Positions 1 through 8,386 of a stretch of 64,000 nucleotides of DNA are shown piece after piece (the stretch's first letter is position 1; each line of letters starts with the position of its first letter). The notes below the pieces were generated by a model, which was given only the letters and a program-made list of their open reading frames with translations, searched no databases and had not been told where the DNA came from. The stretch is from a virus, in IMG/VR virus record IMGVR_UViG_3300020419_001178, positions 1 through 64,000 of that record, one strand, 5' to 3'. A program made the translations under genes and the position numbers.

Positions 1-789
1 GCTGACATCACAGGTGAAATAGGCTTTGATGAAAATGCTCAGGTCGTCGACGATGTACTTCACGGCGATGATCCAGAATATTTCGATCCGCAAGAAGCAA
101 CAACAGAGGCTGATATGCAACGTGGTTTGGGAAGTTTAGATAAATTTAGAGAATTATATAGAAAAGGTATTGGTTCAGATGATGATGAAGTAGTTTTACG
201 CGAATTAATAGAAGAAATTAATGATGATGCTTTACAAGATGATTTTCCAAAACTTAAATCTTTTATAAGTGCATCAGAGTATGACGACTCCGATATAGTG
301 GTAGCAAAAGATGTACCTGGAAATAGTGCTGATGAAAAAATTATGTCACTTATAAAAGCAATTGGTGATGATTCATGGGTAGAAGGTTTTGCTCAAAGGT
401 TAACAAAAGATTTTAGCATGAGTGATAACGAAGAACTTGATAGAATTAAAGAACTTGCTGGAGCAAGTATTGACGAAACCTACGACGGTAATGGCTTTGA
501 TGAAGCATATGGTGACATGTGGTATAACGAAGATGAAGACCTAGACGAAGCTGAGTATCAAGGACGTAAAGTTAAACTTGGTAAACCTATGCGAGGAGAT
601 GTCAAAAAATTTAAAGTTTATGTAAAAGACCCAAAAACAAAGAATGTTAAAAAAGTAAACTTTGGTGACCCTGATATGAAAATTAAAAAATCAAATCCAG
701 CACGTAGAAGAAGTTTTCGTGCTAGACACAACTGTGACAATCCAGGACCTAGAACGAAGGCACGTTATTGGTCATGTAGGAAATGGTAA
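1..789 (+). CDS. Partial conserved phage protein, basic Cys C-terminus
   Basis: The reading frame is open from the first base, so the true N-terminus lies upstream of the window; an internal ATG at 115 is not preferred. The visible 262 residues are mostly acidic (many Asp and Glu), and the last 75 are strongly basic, with the motif RRRSFRARHNCDNPGPRTKA followed by a C-W ending. I associate that tail with uncharacterised structural or internal proteins of marine T4-like phages (recall only). It ends at TAA and the next gene starts at once (TAAATG). Together with the downstream genes it forms a late block that I interpret as packaged internal proteins. Function unknown. Confidence 0.8.
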   Translation, partial: ADITGEIGFDENAQVVDDVLHGDDPEYFDPQEATTEADMQRGLGSLDKFRELYRKGIGSDDDEVVLRELIEEINDDALQDDFPKLKSFISASEYDDSDIVVAKDVPGNSADEKIMSLIKAIGDDSWVEGFAQRLTKDFSMSDNEELDRIKELAGASIDETYDGNGFDEAYGDMWYNEDEDLDEAEYQGRKVKLGKPMRGDVKKFKVYVKDPKTKNVKKVNFGDPDMKIKKSNPARRRSFRARHNCDNPGPRTKARYWSCRKW

Positions 790-1143
790 ATGAGAATAGA
801 CGAAATACATAATCCGATAGAAGATAAATTGCCATTTGATGTTGTAGATGATGTACATTTCCATCTATTAAATGATGACATGTTTTATAGAAAATATTAT
901 CTTCCTTGTATGGAAAAAATAAGAGCGGAAAAAAATGAAAAAGTGATTCAAGGTCATATGGATCCAATGATCCATAAAGGAATCAATCATTACGTGATCA
1001 AATATAATATTAACAAAACACCTACAGATTTAATGACTCCCGAAGATGTGAAGTCATTGAAGGACAGAGTTTTAGATCACGAAAAAAATCCTCCAAGGGA
1101 GATATCAAGTGCACCTGAGACAATTATTCGAAGCTCAAATTAA
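790..1143 (+). CDS. Hypothetical protein
   Basis: A 117-residue protein whose ATG abuts the stop of the previous gene, suggesting translational coupling. It begins MRIDEIHNPIED and is rich in Asp, His and Lys, with no membrane segment or recognisable catalytic motif. Its 3' end overlaps the GTG start of the nucleotidyltransferase gene by 35 bases. The first residues resemble the short charged leaders of its neighbours, but without a clean (L/I)xE cleavage motif. Function unknown. Confidence 0.7.
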   Translation: MRIDEIHNPIEDKLPFDVVDDVHFHLLNDDMFYRKYYLPCMEKIRAEKNEKVIQGHMDPMIHKGINHYVIKYNINKTPTDLMTPEDVKSLKDRVLDHEKNPPREISSAPETIIRSSN

Positions 1144-2053
1144 GACAGCAGTAATTGGTTATGGTAGGATGAATCCTCCTACTATAGGACATGCGGTTTT
1201 AGTCAATGCTATAAATGCAAAAGCAAAACAATATGATGGTGATCCAATGTTGTTTTTAAGCATGACGCAATCTCCTTTTTTGACACCAAAAGGTAAAACA
1301 AACAAACATTTTAAAACAGCAAATATTAAAAATCCATTAGATTGGAAAACAAAACTTGGATATGTTAATAAGTTTTTTGATATTCCTGTTAGCACAGATC
1401 CAAGCCTTAACACCATTATGAGTGTTATGAAATACTTAGAAAACAAAGGCTATGAAAAAGTAGTGCTTGTTTGTGGATCTGATAGAGTCAAAGAATTTGA
1501 AACACAAATATTACCTTACAACAACACACCAGATAAATCAGGAAATATTGCTTACAATATAAAAGAAGTTACTGTTGAACAAGGTGGATTTAGAGACGAA
1601 GAAGCAACCGATGCTAGTGGTATGAGTGCAAGTAAAATGCGTGAAGCGGCCGCACAAGGCGACTTTGAAAGTTTTAAACAAGGTGTTCCAGATCAAAGTG
1701 TAGCACAAAGAATGTTTGATGATGTACGCCGTGGACTTGGCTTCGAACATCAAGACGAAAGTTTAGACGAATACGAAGTAAAGCAACAAAAACCAAAGAT
1801 TGAAGTTTTAAATAATATTGCCGCAAGGAAAGATGGAACAGCTTTTCCTTTAAGTTGGAATGCTGGCAAAGGTGAAATTAAAGTAGGCGGAAAAATGTAC
1901 GTTGACCCTATAACTGCTAACAAGTTTGTGAATTTCTTTGATACAAATAAAGACAAACAAGATGCTATGACACAGGCATTGCGAAGTGCAACTACTACAG
2001 CTAAACTATTTGATGTATTAGGGTTTGATTATACTCTACGAATGGACAAGTAA
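1109..2053 (+). CDS. Cytidylyltransferase-like nucleotidyltransferase
   Basis: A 314-residue protein starting at GTG 1109, with AAGGGA (1095-1100) as ribosome binding site. After the leader MHLRQLFEA comes an HIGH-type nucleotidyltransferase core: GYGRMNPPTIGH near residues 18-29 (the T-x-G-H form of the signature), then VVLVCGSDR near 120 and an SASKMREAA segment near 180, resembling the C-terminal ISSTxIR-type motif. Such enzymes transfer a nucleotide to a phospho-substrate; the substrate cannot be predicted. The last 110 residues are an extension of unknown role. The L-F-E in the leader fits a T4 gp21-type prohead protease site, so the enzyme may be packaged in the capsid (inference). Confidence 0.8.
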   Translation: MHLRQLFEAQIKTAVIGYGRMNPPTIGHAVLVNAINAKAKQYDGDPMLFLSMTQSPFLTPKGKTNKHFKTANIKNPLDWKTKLGYVNKFFDIPVSTDPSLNTIMSVMKYLENKGYEKVVLVCGSDRVKEFETQILPYNNTPDKSGNIAYNIKEVTVEQGGFRDEEATDASGMSASKMREAAAQGDFESFKQGVPDQSVAQRMFDDVRRGLGFEHQDESLDEYEVKQQKPKIEVLNNIAARKDGTAFPLSWNAGKGEIKVGGKMYVDPITANKFVNFFDTNKDKQDAMTQALRSATTTAKLFDVLGFDYTLRMDK

Positions 2054-2265
2054 TGGATATTAAAACTCTTCAGAAACTTGCGGGTATAAATGAATTCAAA
2101 GGATATGAACCAGTCAGTTTAGAAAACCTTAGTCATACAGCAAACGCCCTAAAACAAAAAGAAAAGAAACTTGGTGTAAAGCCTGGTGATCCAGATTGGT
2201 TTAAACTATGGTTTACATTACCATATATGACAGGGCCTGCTCAGTTTAGAGGTAGAAAAAAGTGA
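2053..2265 (+). CDS. Small conserved protein with capsid-leader-like N-terminus
   Basis: A 70-residue protein; its ATG overlaps the stop of the upstream gene (TAATG). The N-terminus MDIKTLQKLAGINEF contains an I-N-E tripeptide fitting prohead protease specificity. The rest contains PGDPDWFKLWFTLPYMTG and a basic RGRKK end. I recall similar small proteins in marine T4-like phages, all without assigned function. It lies inside the putative packaged-protein block. Confidence 0.7.
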   Translation: MDIKTLQKLAGINEFKGYEPVSLENLSHTANALKQKEKKLGVKPGDPDWFKLWFTLPYMTGPAQFRGRKK

Positions 2266-5200
2266 AATTTGGTCATATAAAAAGTATTGAAAATAAAGTT
2301 CCTAAGCAGGGTAGTTTTAAACACTATCTTAGAAACGAAGAAGCCGCAGGCGTTGGTATTGTAACAAAACAAAACGCAACAGCTGACGTTCCTGTTGGTG
2401 GCGAATACATGAATGTAAAGAAACTTGGCTTAGGTAAAGGCAAGCCAAAAAAGCATCCAAAAAAAGTCCGTGGTTCTAAAACCAATGTGCTATTCAACTT
2501 GGGTATGGCCGAATCAATTGATGAAGTTACAGCCAAAGAACTAGGTAGTGAATCAGAAATATACGTTGATATGGACGGTGTTTTAGCAGACTTCTTTGGT
2601 GCTTGGAAAACATTGGTTGGTACAGACTGGCGAGAAATAAAAGACTTAGATAGTGCTTTACAAAAAATTAGGGACAAGGATGATTTTTGGTTAAACATTC
2701 CTATAACAAAAAACGCTATGAACTTACTTGGTTTAATTAAAGAATTAAAAGGCAAGTATAATATTTTAAGTGCTCCTTTACCAAACGATCCTAATTCAGA
2801 ACCACACAAACGAGAATGGATTAAAAAGAATCTATCTGCTTTTCCTCCTAGCAAAGTTATTATTACATCTAACAAAGCAGTACATGCCACACAACCAGAC
2901 GGTACACCAAACATACTGATTGATGATTTTGGAAAAAATGTAGAAAAATGGGAAGCGGCAGGCGGTGTTGGATTTAAACACAAGGATCACAAGTTTGAAA
3001 GGACTGTAAAAAATTTAAAAGCACATATGAATAACCCTGTAGAAGAAGCAGAGATGAGTAAAAGCTCTATTAAAAGTATACACAAGACAGCTGACAAAAT
3101 TAAAGATAAGCCCAAGGCTAAAAAGTCTATAGGAAACTGGGCAAAAGAAAGAGGAATGGATCCTGAAGGAGCAATTTACGCTATTGCTACAAATATGAAA
3201 AAGCGTAAACAAGGTAAGAAGATTACTGGCTTAGGTAAAGAATCATATAGTAGAGACGAGCTTCCGCAAATCGGAAAAAAACATTTAAAGAATATACCAC
3301 ACAACATGGAAACTATTGACGTAGAAAATTTAGTTCCAATACAAAAAGAAAGATTAAAAGAAAATCATACAGATCAGTTACTAAAAATATTGGAAGGAAG
3401 ATTTAATCCTATAGTAGTAGACTGCTACAATAGAATAGTAAACGGTCATCACAGATATGACATAGTAAAAATGTTAAAAATGGAAAGCATTACAGTTGCT
3501 AAACTTCCATTCACATTAGAATTTTTACTAGAAATAACTAGAAGAGACTTCTTAACAAAAGCAGGAAAAGTTGGAGCAGGACTAGGAGCGGCCGCATTGT
3601 ATTCTGCTTTACCTACGCCAGTAAAAGCAATGACTAAAGATTCAAAACCTAAAATTATTATGCACACGAGCATTGGTCGCGAGTTTGATTTATCTGACCG
3701 TGAAGATCCTGCAAAAGCAATTCTAGATCTGTATGCAAAAATAGAAAAAATATATGCTGATAGAGGAGAAACAATCCCTCAAGTTTGGGTTACACTAGAC
3801 GGCAAACAAGTTTGGGCACCTGCTGGTAGTATTCCTAATGCTAATAAAACTCTTTGGACTAAGGACAAAGCTAAAAAGTCGAATGATAGAGAAGACAAAA
3901 TTAACAAAGCGGCCCGAGACGCATGGGATAATGGAGAGAGATTAAGTACGGAATACAAAATGCATTTGATTAGATTTCGACATAGGTATAAGAAAAGCAC
4001 ACAAGAAAGCGTTGAAGAAGGCAATCTCATAGCAAATCCACAACGATCCGTTTTGGTTAGAAAAAAAGACGGATATGATCATTATAAAATATCAACCAAC
4101 ATGGCAAATATTAAAAACGTATCGCCAGAGGTTGCTAGAAGAAATAAGCCTGATATAATGATACAATTTTATGGTGGAGAAAAAGAAAAAAAATACATGA
4201 TGAAGAATCTTAAAAGATTAGGTTATGATGTACAAGACGCTGACGGTTATCGAGATACACATTTTGACGAGAACATAGAAGGATCTTACATGCTTAGAGT
4301 ACGTGAGAACTTTGCTGATGGTAAGAAAAAAGGTAAAAGCAGACCCGGTCGTGTAAAAAAATCTGGTGCTAGTTGTAAAGGATCAGTCACTAGTTTGAGA
4401 GCAAAAGCTAAAAAAGCATCAGGAGAACGTGCTAAGATGTATCACTGGTGTGCTAACATGAAGGGTGGTAAAAAGAAAACAGAATCTTTATATACTGAAC
4501 AAGAATTTTTACAAATCTTAAATGAAAGTACTCCTCAACAATTACAAGAAGGTATAAAAGATACATTACAGAAACTTCCAAAAAATTTATTATCAAAAGT
4601 AACACCCATAATTAAAAAGATTCCAAAGACTGCAAAAAATTTAACATTAATGGCAGTACTGCTGGGCACTATGGTAAACGCTGTAGCGGCCGGAGACATG
4701 GCAAAGGTAAACACTCCGCTTGATAAACTTAATAACATGACTACAATGAGTACTACAATGGACACAGGTACTGACGTTGGGCCTGGACATACAATGCCCG
4801 ACAATATCAAGGTATTGAAAATGCCAGCACCTCCACCAGCACCAGGCGCAGATACTCCAGATGGCACAGCAGACAATGGTACAAACACACAAACAGATAA
4901 AAACGGTAACCGTACTGTATCAAGTGGAGCAGGTACATATACATTTTCACCAGATGGCAAATTATTAAAGTATGAAACTCCTAAAATAAAAGGTTATCAA
5001 CAAATACATGATCTAGTTAAAAAAACAGTTACAGTTGATGCTAATACATCTGTAACAATGGACAAAGATTATGGTAACTTATCCAAAGCAGATAGAGAAA
5101 TACTAAAAAAGAATGATCCTAATTTTGATAAAAGTACATCCGTAATAGATACAAAAGCAACTTATGACATGAGCGGTAAACTTATAAGCAAAGATCATAC

Positions 5201-5402
5201 TGGTATGAAGTCTGGAGGAATGTCTATAGGTATTGATGGAGATGGTAGTAAAAATATTAAATATAATGCTGGAGGAGGCAAAGTATATAAGGCAAGTACT
5301 GCTGATATGCCAGCCGCAAAGGATACTTTGAAGAAAATGCAGAAAGATTTTAACATAGCAAATAGCCAAACAGGCGCATCGGTTGCTAATAAGAAAGGGT
5401 AA
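2262..5402 (+). CDS. Mosaic multidomain protein, possible capsid polyprotein
   Basis: A 1046-residue protein starting at GTG 2262, whose TGA overlap couples it to the previous gene. Visible modules: a basic segment (50-75); a HAD-type deoxynucleotidase-like domain (about 95-250) with YVDMDGVLADFF (D103, D105), ILSAP near 168 and ILIDDFGKN near 219; a basic WAKERGMDPEGA segment (near 295); a ParB/sulfiredoxin-like patch VNGHHRYD (393-400); a twin-arginine-like segment TRRDFLTKAG plus hydrophobic stretch ending PVKA (426-456); a Cys/Lys module GRVKKSGASCKGS to YHWCANMKGG (696-736); a hydrophobic stretch LMAVLLGTMVNAVAA (796-810); and a Thr/Gly/Asp-rich tail. Several (L/I)xE tripeptides (ILE 377, LLE 422, LNE 753, LQE 761) lie at module borders. 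I infer processing by a prohead protease. The nucleotidase call is fairly firm; the others are tentative. Confidence 0.75.
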   Translation: MKFGHIKSIENKVPKQGSFKHYLRNEEAAGVGIVTKQNATADVPVGGEYMNVKKLGLGKGKPKKHPKKVRGSKTNVLFNLGMAESIDEVTAKELGSESEIYVDMDGVLADFFGAWKTLVGTDWREIKDLDSALQKIRDKDDFWLNIPITKNAMNLLGLIKELKGKYNILSAPLPNDPNSEPHKREWIKKNLSAFPPSKVIITSNKAVHATQPDGTPNILIDDFGKNVEKWEAAGGVGFKHKDHKFERTVKNLKAHMNNPVEEAEMSKSSIKSIHKTADKIKDKPKAKKSIGNWAKERGMDPEGAIYAIATNMKKRKQGKKITGLGKESYSRDELPQIGKKHLKNIPHNMETIDVENLVPIQKERLKENHTDQLLKILEGRFNPIVVDCYNRIVNGHHRYDIVKMLKMESITVAKLPFTLEFLLEITRRDFLTKAGKVGAGLGAAALYSALPTPVKAMTKDSKPKIIMHTSIGREFDLSDREDPAKAILDLYAKIEKIYADRGETIPQVWVTLDGKQVWAPAGSIPNANKTLWTKDKAKKSNDREDKINKAARDAWDNGERLSTEYKMHLIRFRHRYKKSTQESVEEGNLIANPQRSVLVRKKDGYDHYKISTNMANIKNVSPEVARRNKPDIMIQFYGGEKEKKYMMKNLKRLGYDVQDADGYRDTHFDENIEGSYMLRVRENFADGKKKGKSRPGRVKKSGASCKGSVTSLRAKAKKASGERAKMYHWCANMKGGKKKTESLYTEQEFLQILNESTPQQLQEGIKDTLQKLPKNLLSKVTPIIKKIPKTAKNLTLMAVLLGTMVNAVAAGDMAKVNTPLDKLNNMTTMSTTMDTGTDVGPGHTMPDNIKVLKMPAPPPAPGADTPDGTADNGTNTQTDKNGNRTVSSGAGTYTFSPDGKLLKYETPKIKGYQQIHDLVKKTVTVDANTSVTMDKDYGNLSKADREILKKNDPNFDKSTSVIDTKATYDMSGKLISKDHTGMKSGGMSIGIDGDGSKNIKYNAGGGKVYKASTADMPAAKDTLKKMQKDFNIANSQTGASVANKKG

Positions 5403-5410
5403 ATAGTATT

Positions 5411-5629
5411 ATGCGTATAAGAGAACTAATAACTGAATATACTACTGCTACAACAACACAGGCAGGTAATATTGCATGTTTACCTAATCCAGTAATGGCG
5501 CACGGCCATAGACCTAAGGGAAAAAACGGATTACCGCAGGCTCCTCAAAAGAAAAATAAAGATGGCACAGCTAAAAACGCACTTGACATCAGTAACAATT
5601 TGATGGGTGGCAAAGCCATAAAGAGATAA
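5411..5629 (+). CDS. Small protein with protease-site leader
   Basis: A 72-residue protein beginning MRIRELITEYTTATTT. The leader resembles the capsid-targeting sequences of T4 internal proteins: about ten charged and hydrophobic residues ending in I-T-E. The remainder is Gly-, Asn- and Lys-rich and ends basic (KAIKR). The stop codon lies inside the late promoter box of the next gene (5625-5632). I infer a packaged or structural role. Confidence 0.65.
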   Translation: MRIRELITEYTTATTTQAGNIACLPNPVMAHGHRPKGKNGLPQAPQKKNKDGTAKNALDISNNLMGGKAIKR

Positions 5630-5632
5630 ATA
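5625..5632 (+). promoter_or_regulatory. T4-type late promoter box GATAAATA
   Basis: GATAAATA is one mismatch from the T4 late consensus TATAAATA. Using T4 geometry, transcription would start near 5638, 12 bases before the ATG at 5650, leaving AAGGACAC as ribosome binding site. Confidence 0.6.
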
Positions 5633-5649
5633 CTTAAAAGGACACGACA

Positions 5650-6669
5650 ATGAGAGAAAAGGACTTAAAAGAAGATTTAGCAACATTAGCTTACAAAGCC
5701 GAAGCTGATCATGAAGTTCAGATGGCTAGAGCTGATCTATACAAACTTGCCAAATATTCTATTAAATTACACGAAATGATGAAGGGTGTAACTGAGCAAG
5801 AAGGCTTAGAAGGTTGGGTCCAATCTAAAATTACTAAAGCGGCAGACTACATAGGGTCTGTATATCATTATCTAGATTATGAAACAAAATTTGATGAAAT
5901 GACCGAAGCTAAAAAGAAAATGGTCAAAGATCCTAAAACGGGTAAAATGGTTCCTAACTATGCTATAGACGGCAAAGGTAAAGACGACCTAACGAAGAAA
6001 AAAGTAAGTGAAAACAAAATTATGGATCCAGAAACTAAAAAAATGGTTCCAGAAAAAGATTACGTCATGAAATATGTAATGGCAAAACATCCGCAAGAAA
6101 CAAAAAAATTATTACAAAGTCAGGATCTAATGGACATATATGATACTGATTTATATATGGCTTTATTTGATTACTTTTCAGAAGATATGCCATATGGTAC
6201 ACAAAAAGGCAGAGATGGTGATCCTGTACAATATATGCAAGACGAATTAGATATGATGGGTATGTTTGATGGACGTGAAGGACCATTTGACATTTACAAC
6301 AAGACGCCTACTATGAAAGTATCACAGCCTGATAAGGATTTAAACACACCTGCTTTTCAAAGAATGAAAGCGGGAGATCCTCGTTACACAGACGATACAA
6401 ACAAAGAACAATATATTGAATCACTAAAAACAAAACTTGAAGATAATTTAAAGTCAAAAAAAAAATCTGAAGGTTCATTAGTACTAGAAGACTTTGTAGG
6501 AAAGTCTATTACTGAGGAACAATTTGACGAAGCGGCAGGGAAAAAAGATGCTTGTTATCACAAAGTTAAATCCAGATACAAAGTTTGGCCAAGTGCTTAT
6601 GCGTCTGGTGCTCTAGTTCAGTGCCGTAAGAAAGGCGCAAAAAACTGGGGTAGTAAAAGTGCATCTTAG
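5650..6669 (+). CDS. Conserved phage protein with C-terminal Cys module
   Basis: A 339-residue protein with a clear ribosome binding site (AAAGGA). The N-terminal 50 residues are predicted helical and charged. A lysine-rich middle carries a near-repeat, KMVKDPKTGKMVPNY and KIMDPETKKMVPEKD (about residues 95-135). The C-terminus has the conserved-looking module KKDACYHKVKSRYKVWPSAY followed by ALVQCRKKG, which I recall at the ends of many marine T4-like phage proteins without known function. L-K-E in the first ten residues could be a protease site. Probably internal or structural. Confidence 0.7.
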   Translation: MREKDLKEDLATLAYKAEADHEVQMARADLYKLAKYSIKLHEMMKGVTEQEGLEGWVQSKITKAADYIGSVYHYLDYETKFDEMTEAKKKMVKDPKTGKMVPNYAIDGKGKDDLTKKKVSENKIMDPETKKMVPEKDYVMKYVMAKHPQETKKLLQSQDLMDIYDTDLYMALFDYFSEDMPYGTQKGRDGDPVQYMQDELDMMGMFDGREGPFDIYNKTPTMKVSQPDKDLNTPAFQRMKAGDPRYTDDTNKEQYIESLKTKLEDNLKSKKKSEGSLVLEDFVGKSITEEQFDEAAGKKDACYHKVKSRYKVWPSAYASGALVQCRKKGAKNWGSKSAS

Positions 6670-7591
6670 AGAACTCATAAAAATAGTAGAACAGGCGGAT
6701 ACTCCTAGTTACGACAACTGGGATCATGACGAAGCTATATCATATTCACAGTATTTAGAAAAACATTTTGGTTCACCAGATGAATTTACTAATGAACAAG
6801 CTGTTTGGCATAACATAGACGGGTTCAAGAGAGTAGTTTGCCGAGATGAATATATTTTACATAGTTCACCTGCTCCACATTATGACTTTGTATATTCTTA
6901 CATTGACTTAGAAGTTGACGAAGATCTTTCAGACGAGTTAGCAAAATGTTCAGGTAGCATATTAATCGATCATTTGAAAAATGAAGTTGGTGCTAGATGC
7001 GGATCTCTTACAGCAAACGCTGTCACACTTAATTTTTGTTTAGATGTAGTATCAGGTAGAGTAGATCCTGTAAAAGATCAATACGAAGCACGTATTCTTG
7101 CTATGAAAGACATGTTTAAAAAGGGTGAAACATACAATTTAGATTGGTGGCCAGACACAGCAGGCGATGCTGATCCAGAAAATGAATACTATAAGGAACA
7201 TTACGATCTAACAACAGAAGGCACACGTTGTTGGAAAGGTTATAAGAAACATGGCATGAAGACAATGTTTGGTAAACGTGTACCTGACTGTAGAAAAAAT
7301 GAACATGTTGATTATTGTGTGAACTGTGGAGATCTTGTTTTTTCAGAAGACATGGACTTACATGAAGATCTAAAAAAATGGTTCAAACAAAAATGGGTTC
7401 GCTTTGGTCCAGACGGAAAAGTTCGTGGATCTTGCGGAGGAAAAAGTGAAGGTGAAGGAAAGCCAAAGTGTTTACCAGCCAGCAAGGCTTATGCTATGGG
7501 AAAGAAGAAAAGAAAAACTTCAGCATCTCGTAAGCGAAGAAAAGATCCCAATGCAGATAGACGTGGTAAGGCAAAAAACGTAAAAACTTAG
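6659..7591 (+). CDS. Conserved phage protein, basic C-terminal modules
   Basis: A 310-residue protein starting at GTG 6659, overlapping the previous gene by 11 bases. It begins MHLRELIKIVEQAD, a leader with an I-V-E tripeptide. Two Cys-containing modules follow: TRCWKGYKKHGMKTMFGKRV and then DYCVNCGDLVF, a CxxC knuckle that could bind zinc. The C-terminus is very basic (GKPKCLPASKAYAMGKKKRK and on), consistent with nucleic-acid contact. I infer a packaged DNA-associated protein; no enzymatic motif is seen. Confidence 0.7.
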   Translation: MHLRELIKIVEQADTPSYDNWDHDEAISYSQYLEKHFGSPDEFTNEQAVWHNIDGFKRVVCRDEYILHSSPAPHYDFVYSYIDLEVDEDLSDELAKCSGSILIDHLKNEVGARCGSLTANAVTLNFCLDVVSGRVDPVKDQYEARILAMKDMFKKGETYNLDWWPDTAGDADPENEYYKEHYDLTTEGTRCWKGYKKHGMKTMFGKRVPDCRKNEHVDYCVNCGDLVFSEDMDLHEDLKKWFKQKWVRFGPDGKVRGSCGGKSEGEGKPKCLPASKAYAMGKKKRKTSASRKRRKDPNADRRGKAKNVKT

Positions 7592-7600
7592 GAGAATACC

Positions 7601-7711
7601 ATGGAAAACTGTAAATGCGAAAAATGTAATCATACATGTCATTGTGATACAGAGTGCAAAGAGTGTGTTAATGATATATGTACTGGTTGTGTATGCCATC
7701 ACTGTAAATAG
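7601..7711 (+). CDS. Metallothionein-like Cys-rich peptide
   Basis: A 36-residue reading frame, shorter than usual gene-finder limits, with a strong ribosome binding site (GGAG at 7591-7594) and ATG 7601. It has eleven cysteines and four histidines, in CxC, CxxC and CxH arrangements (for example CKCEKCNHTCHC), with no hydrophobic core. This composition is typical of metallothioneins and other metal-binding peptides. It lies between the late block and the late promoter at 7729. Translation is supported by the ribosome binding site and composition only. A zinc-binding accessory peptide is the alternative. Confidence 0.65.
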   Translation: MENCKCEKCNHTCHCDTECKECVNDICTGCVCHHCK

Positions 7712-7728
7712 CTCATAAAATAATATCA

Positions 7729-7736
7729 GATAAATA
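7729..7736 (+). promoter_or_regulatory. T4-type late promoter box GATAAATA
   Basis: GATAAATA lies 8 bases before the ATG at 7745. With T4 late geometry the transcript would start near 7742, giving a leader of only about three bases and no Shine-Dalgarno sequence. Confidence 0.6.
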
Positions 7737-7744
7737 CATTTGAT

Positions 7745-8386
7745 ATGTCATTCTTAGTTCACAACACCCCTATTATACCAGTATTTGTAAAAAAAGAGTA
7801 TCTATATGATCTAGAAAAAGGACATGGAGAACTAACTCCTGGGCTTTGGATCACTGTAAAAAGCACTATGGGTAAGGCTTTGTATTTTGAAACATTACTC
7901 ACAGACTACGGTGCTTTATTTGATAAACTTCCTATATCAGCTTTTGTATGGAAAGAAGATTACGACAAAGATAATCAGCTTCCTTTAGATGTATTACAAA
8001 TATGGGATTGTTTTGACTATGATATTACTGTAACAAAGAAATCTATGCTGAGTAATTGTGAATTCTTTGGCAAAGATAAAAAAATGCATAAAGGCGAATA
8101 TATTTTTACAGTTGATAACGCACACAGAGACAAGAGCTTAATAGACACAAACTTTTCTGAACACGATCCTGAACATAAGTCTTTTAATATAATTAAATTA
8201 GACAACGGACAGTTTGCCGCACAACCTAATAACAGAGTTATTTTCACAGATCAAAGTTTAGTACCTTCAAACAGAAAGCAACCTGACTTTAAGGTTTGTA
8301 CCCAAAACTATACTGTAGAAAACACACCTAAATGGTCAGTAGGACATACCGACGAATGGCAATACAAGACGGAAGACGAAACCTAG
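7745..8386 (+). CDS. Conserved hypothetical protein of T4-like marine phages
   Basis: A 213-residue protein beginning MSFLVHNTPIIPVFVKKEYL. It lacks internal methionines near the N-terminus that could serve as a start, and the late box lies directly upstream, so a nearly leaderless message is likely. Conserved-looking blocks include GALFDKLPISAFVW and NIIKLDNGQFAAQPNNR. I recall similar proteins in cyanophages, always without function. No catalytic motif, signal peptide or membrane segment. It overlaps the next gene by about 30 bases. Confidence 0.75.
   Translation: MSFLVHNTPIIPVFVKKEYLYDLEKGHGELTPGLWITVKSTMGKALYFETLLTDYGALFDKLPISAFVWKEDYDKDNQLPLDVLQIWDCFDYDITVTKKSMLSNCEFFGKDKKMHKGEYIFTVDNAHRDKSLIDTNFSEHDPEHKSFNIIKLDNGQFAAQPNNRVIFTDQSLVPSNRKQPDFKVCTQNYTVENTPKWSVGHTDEWQYKTEDET

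Noticed and set aside
1646-1653. GCGGCCGC (NotI-like) octamers as signs of vector or engineered sequence
   Set aside because: All three (also 3588, 22534) are in frame and encode Ala-Ala-Ala inside natural genes; GCWGC avoidance explains them.
2324-2983. 219-codon minus-strand open frame
   Set aside because: It lies fully inside the plus-strand mosaic gene, has no ribosome binding site or motif, and reads as a shadow of the nucleotidase domain.
4535-4960. 141-codon hydrophobic minus-strand frame
   Set aside because: Antisense of the Thr/Gly/Pro-rich tail of the mosaic gene; the hydrophobicity is a product of the complementary codons.
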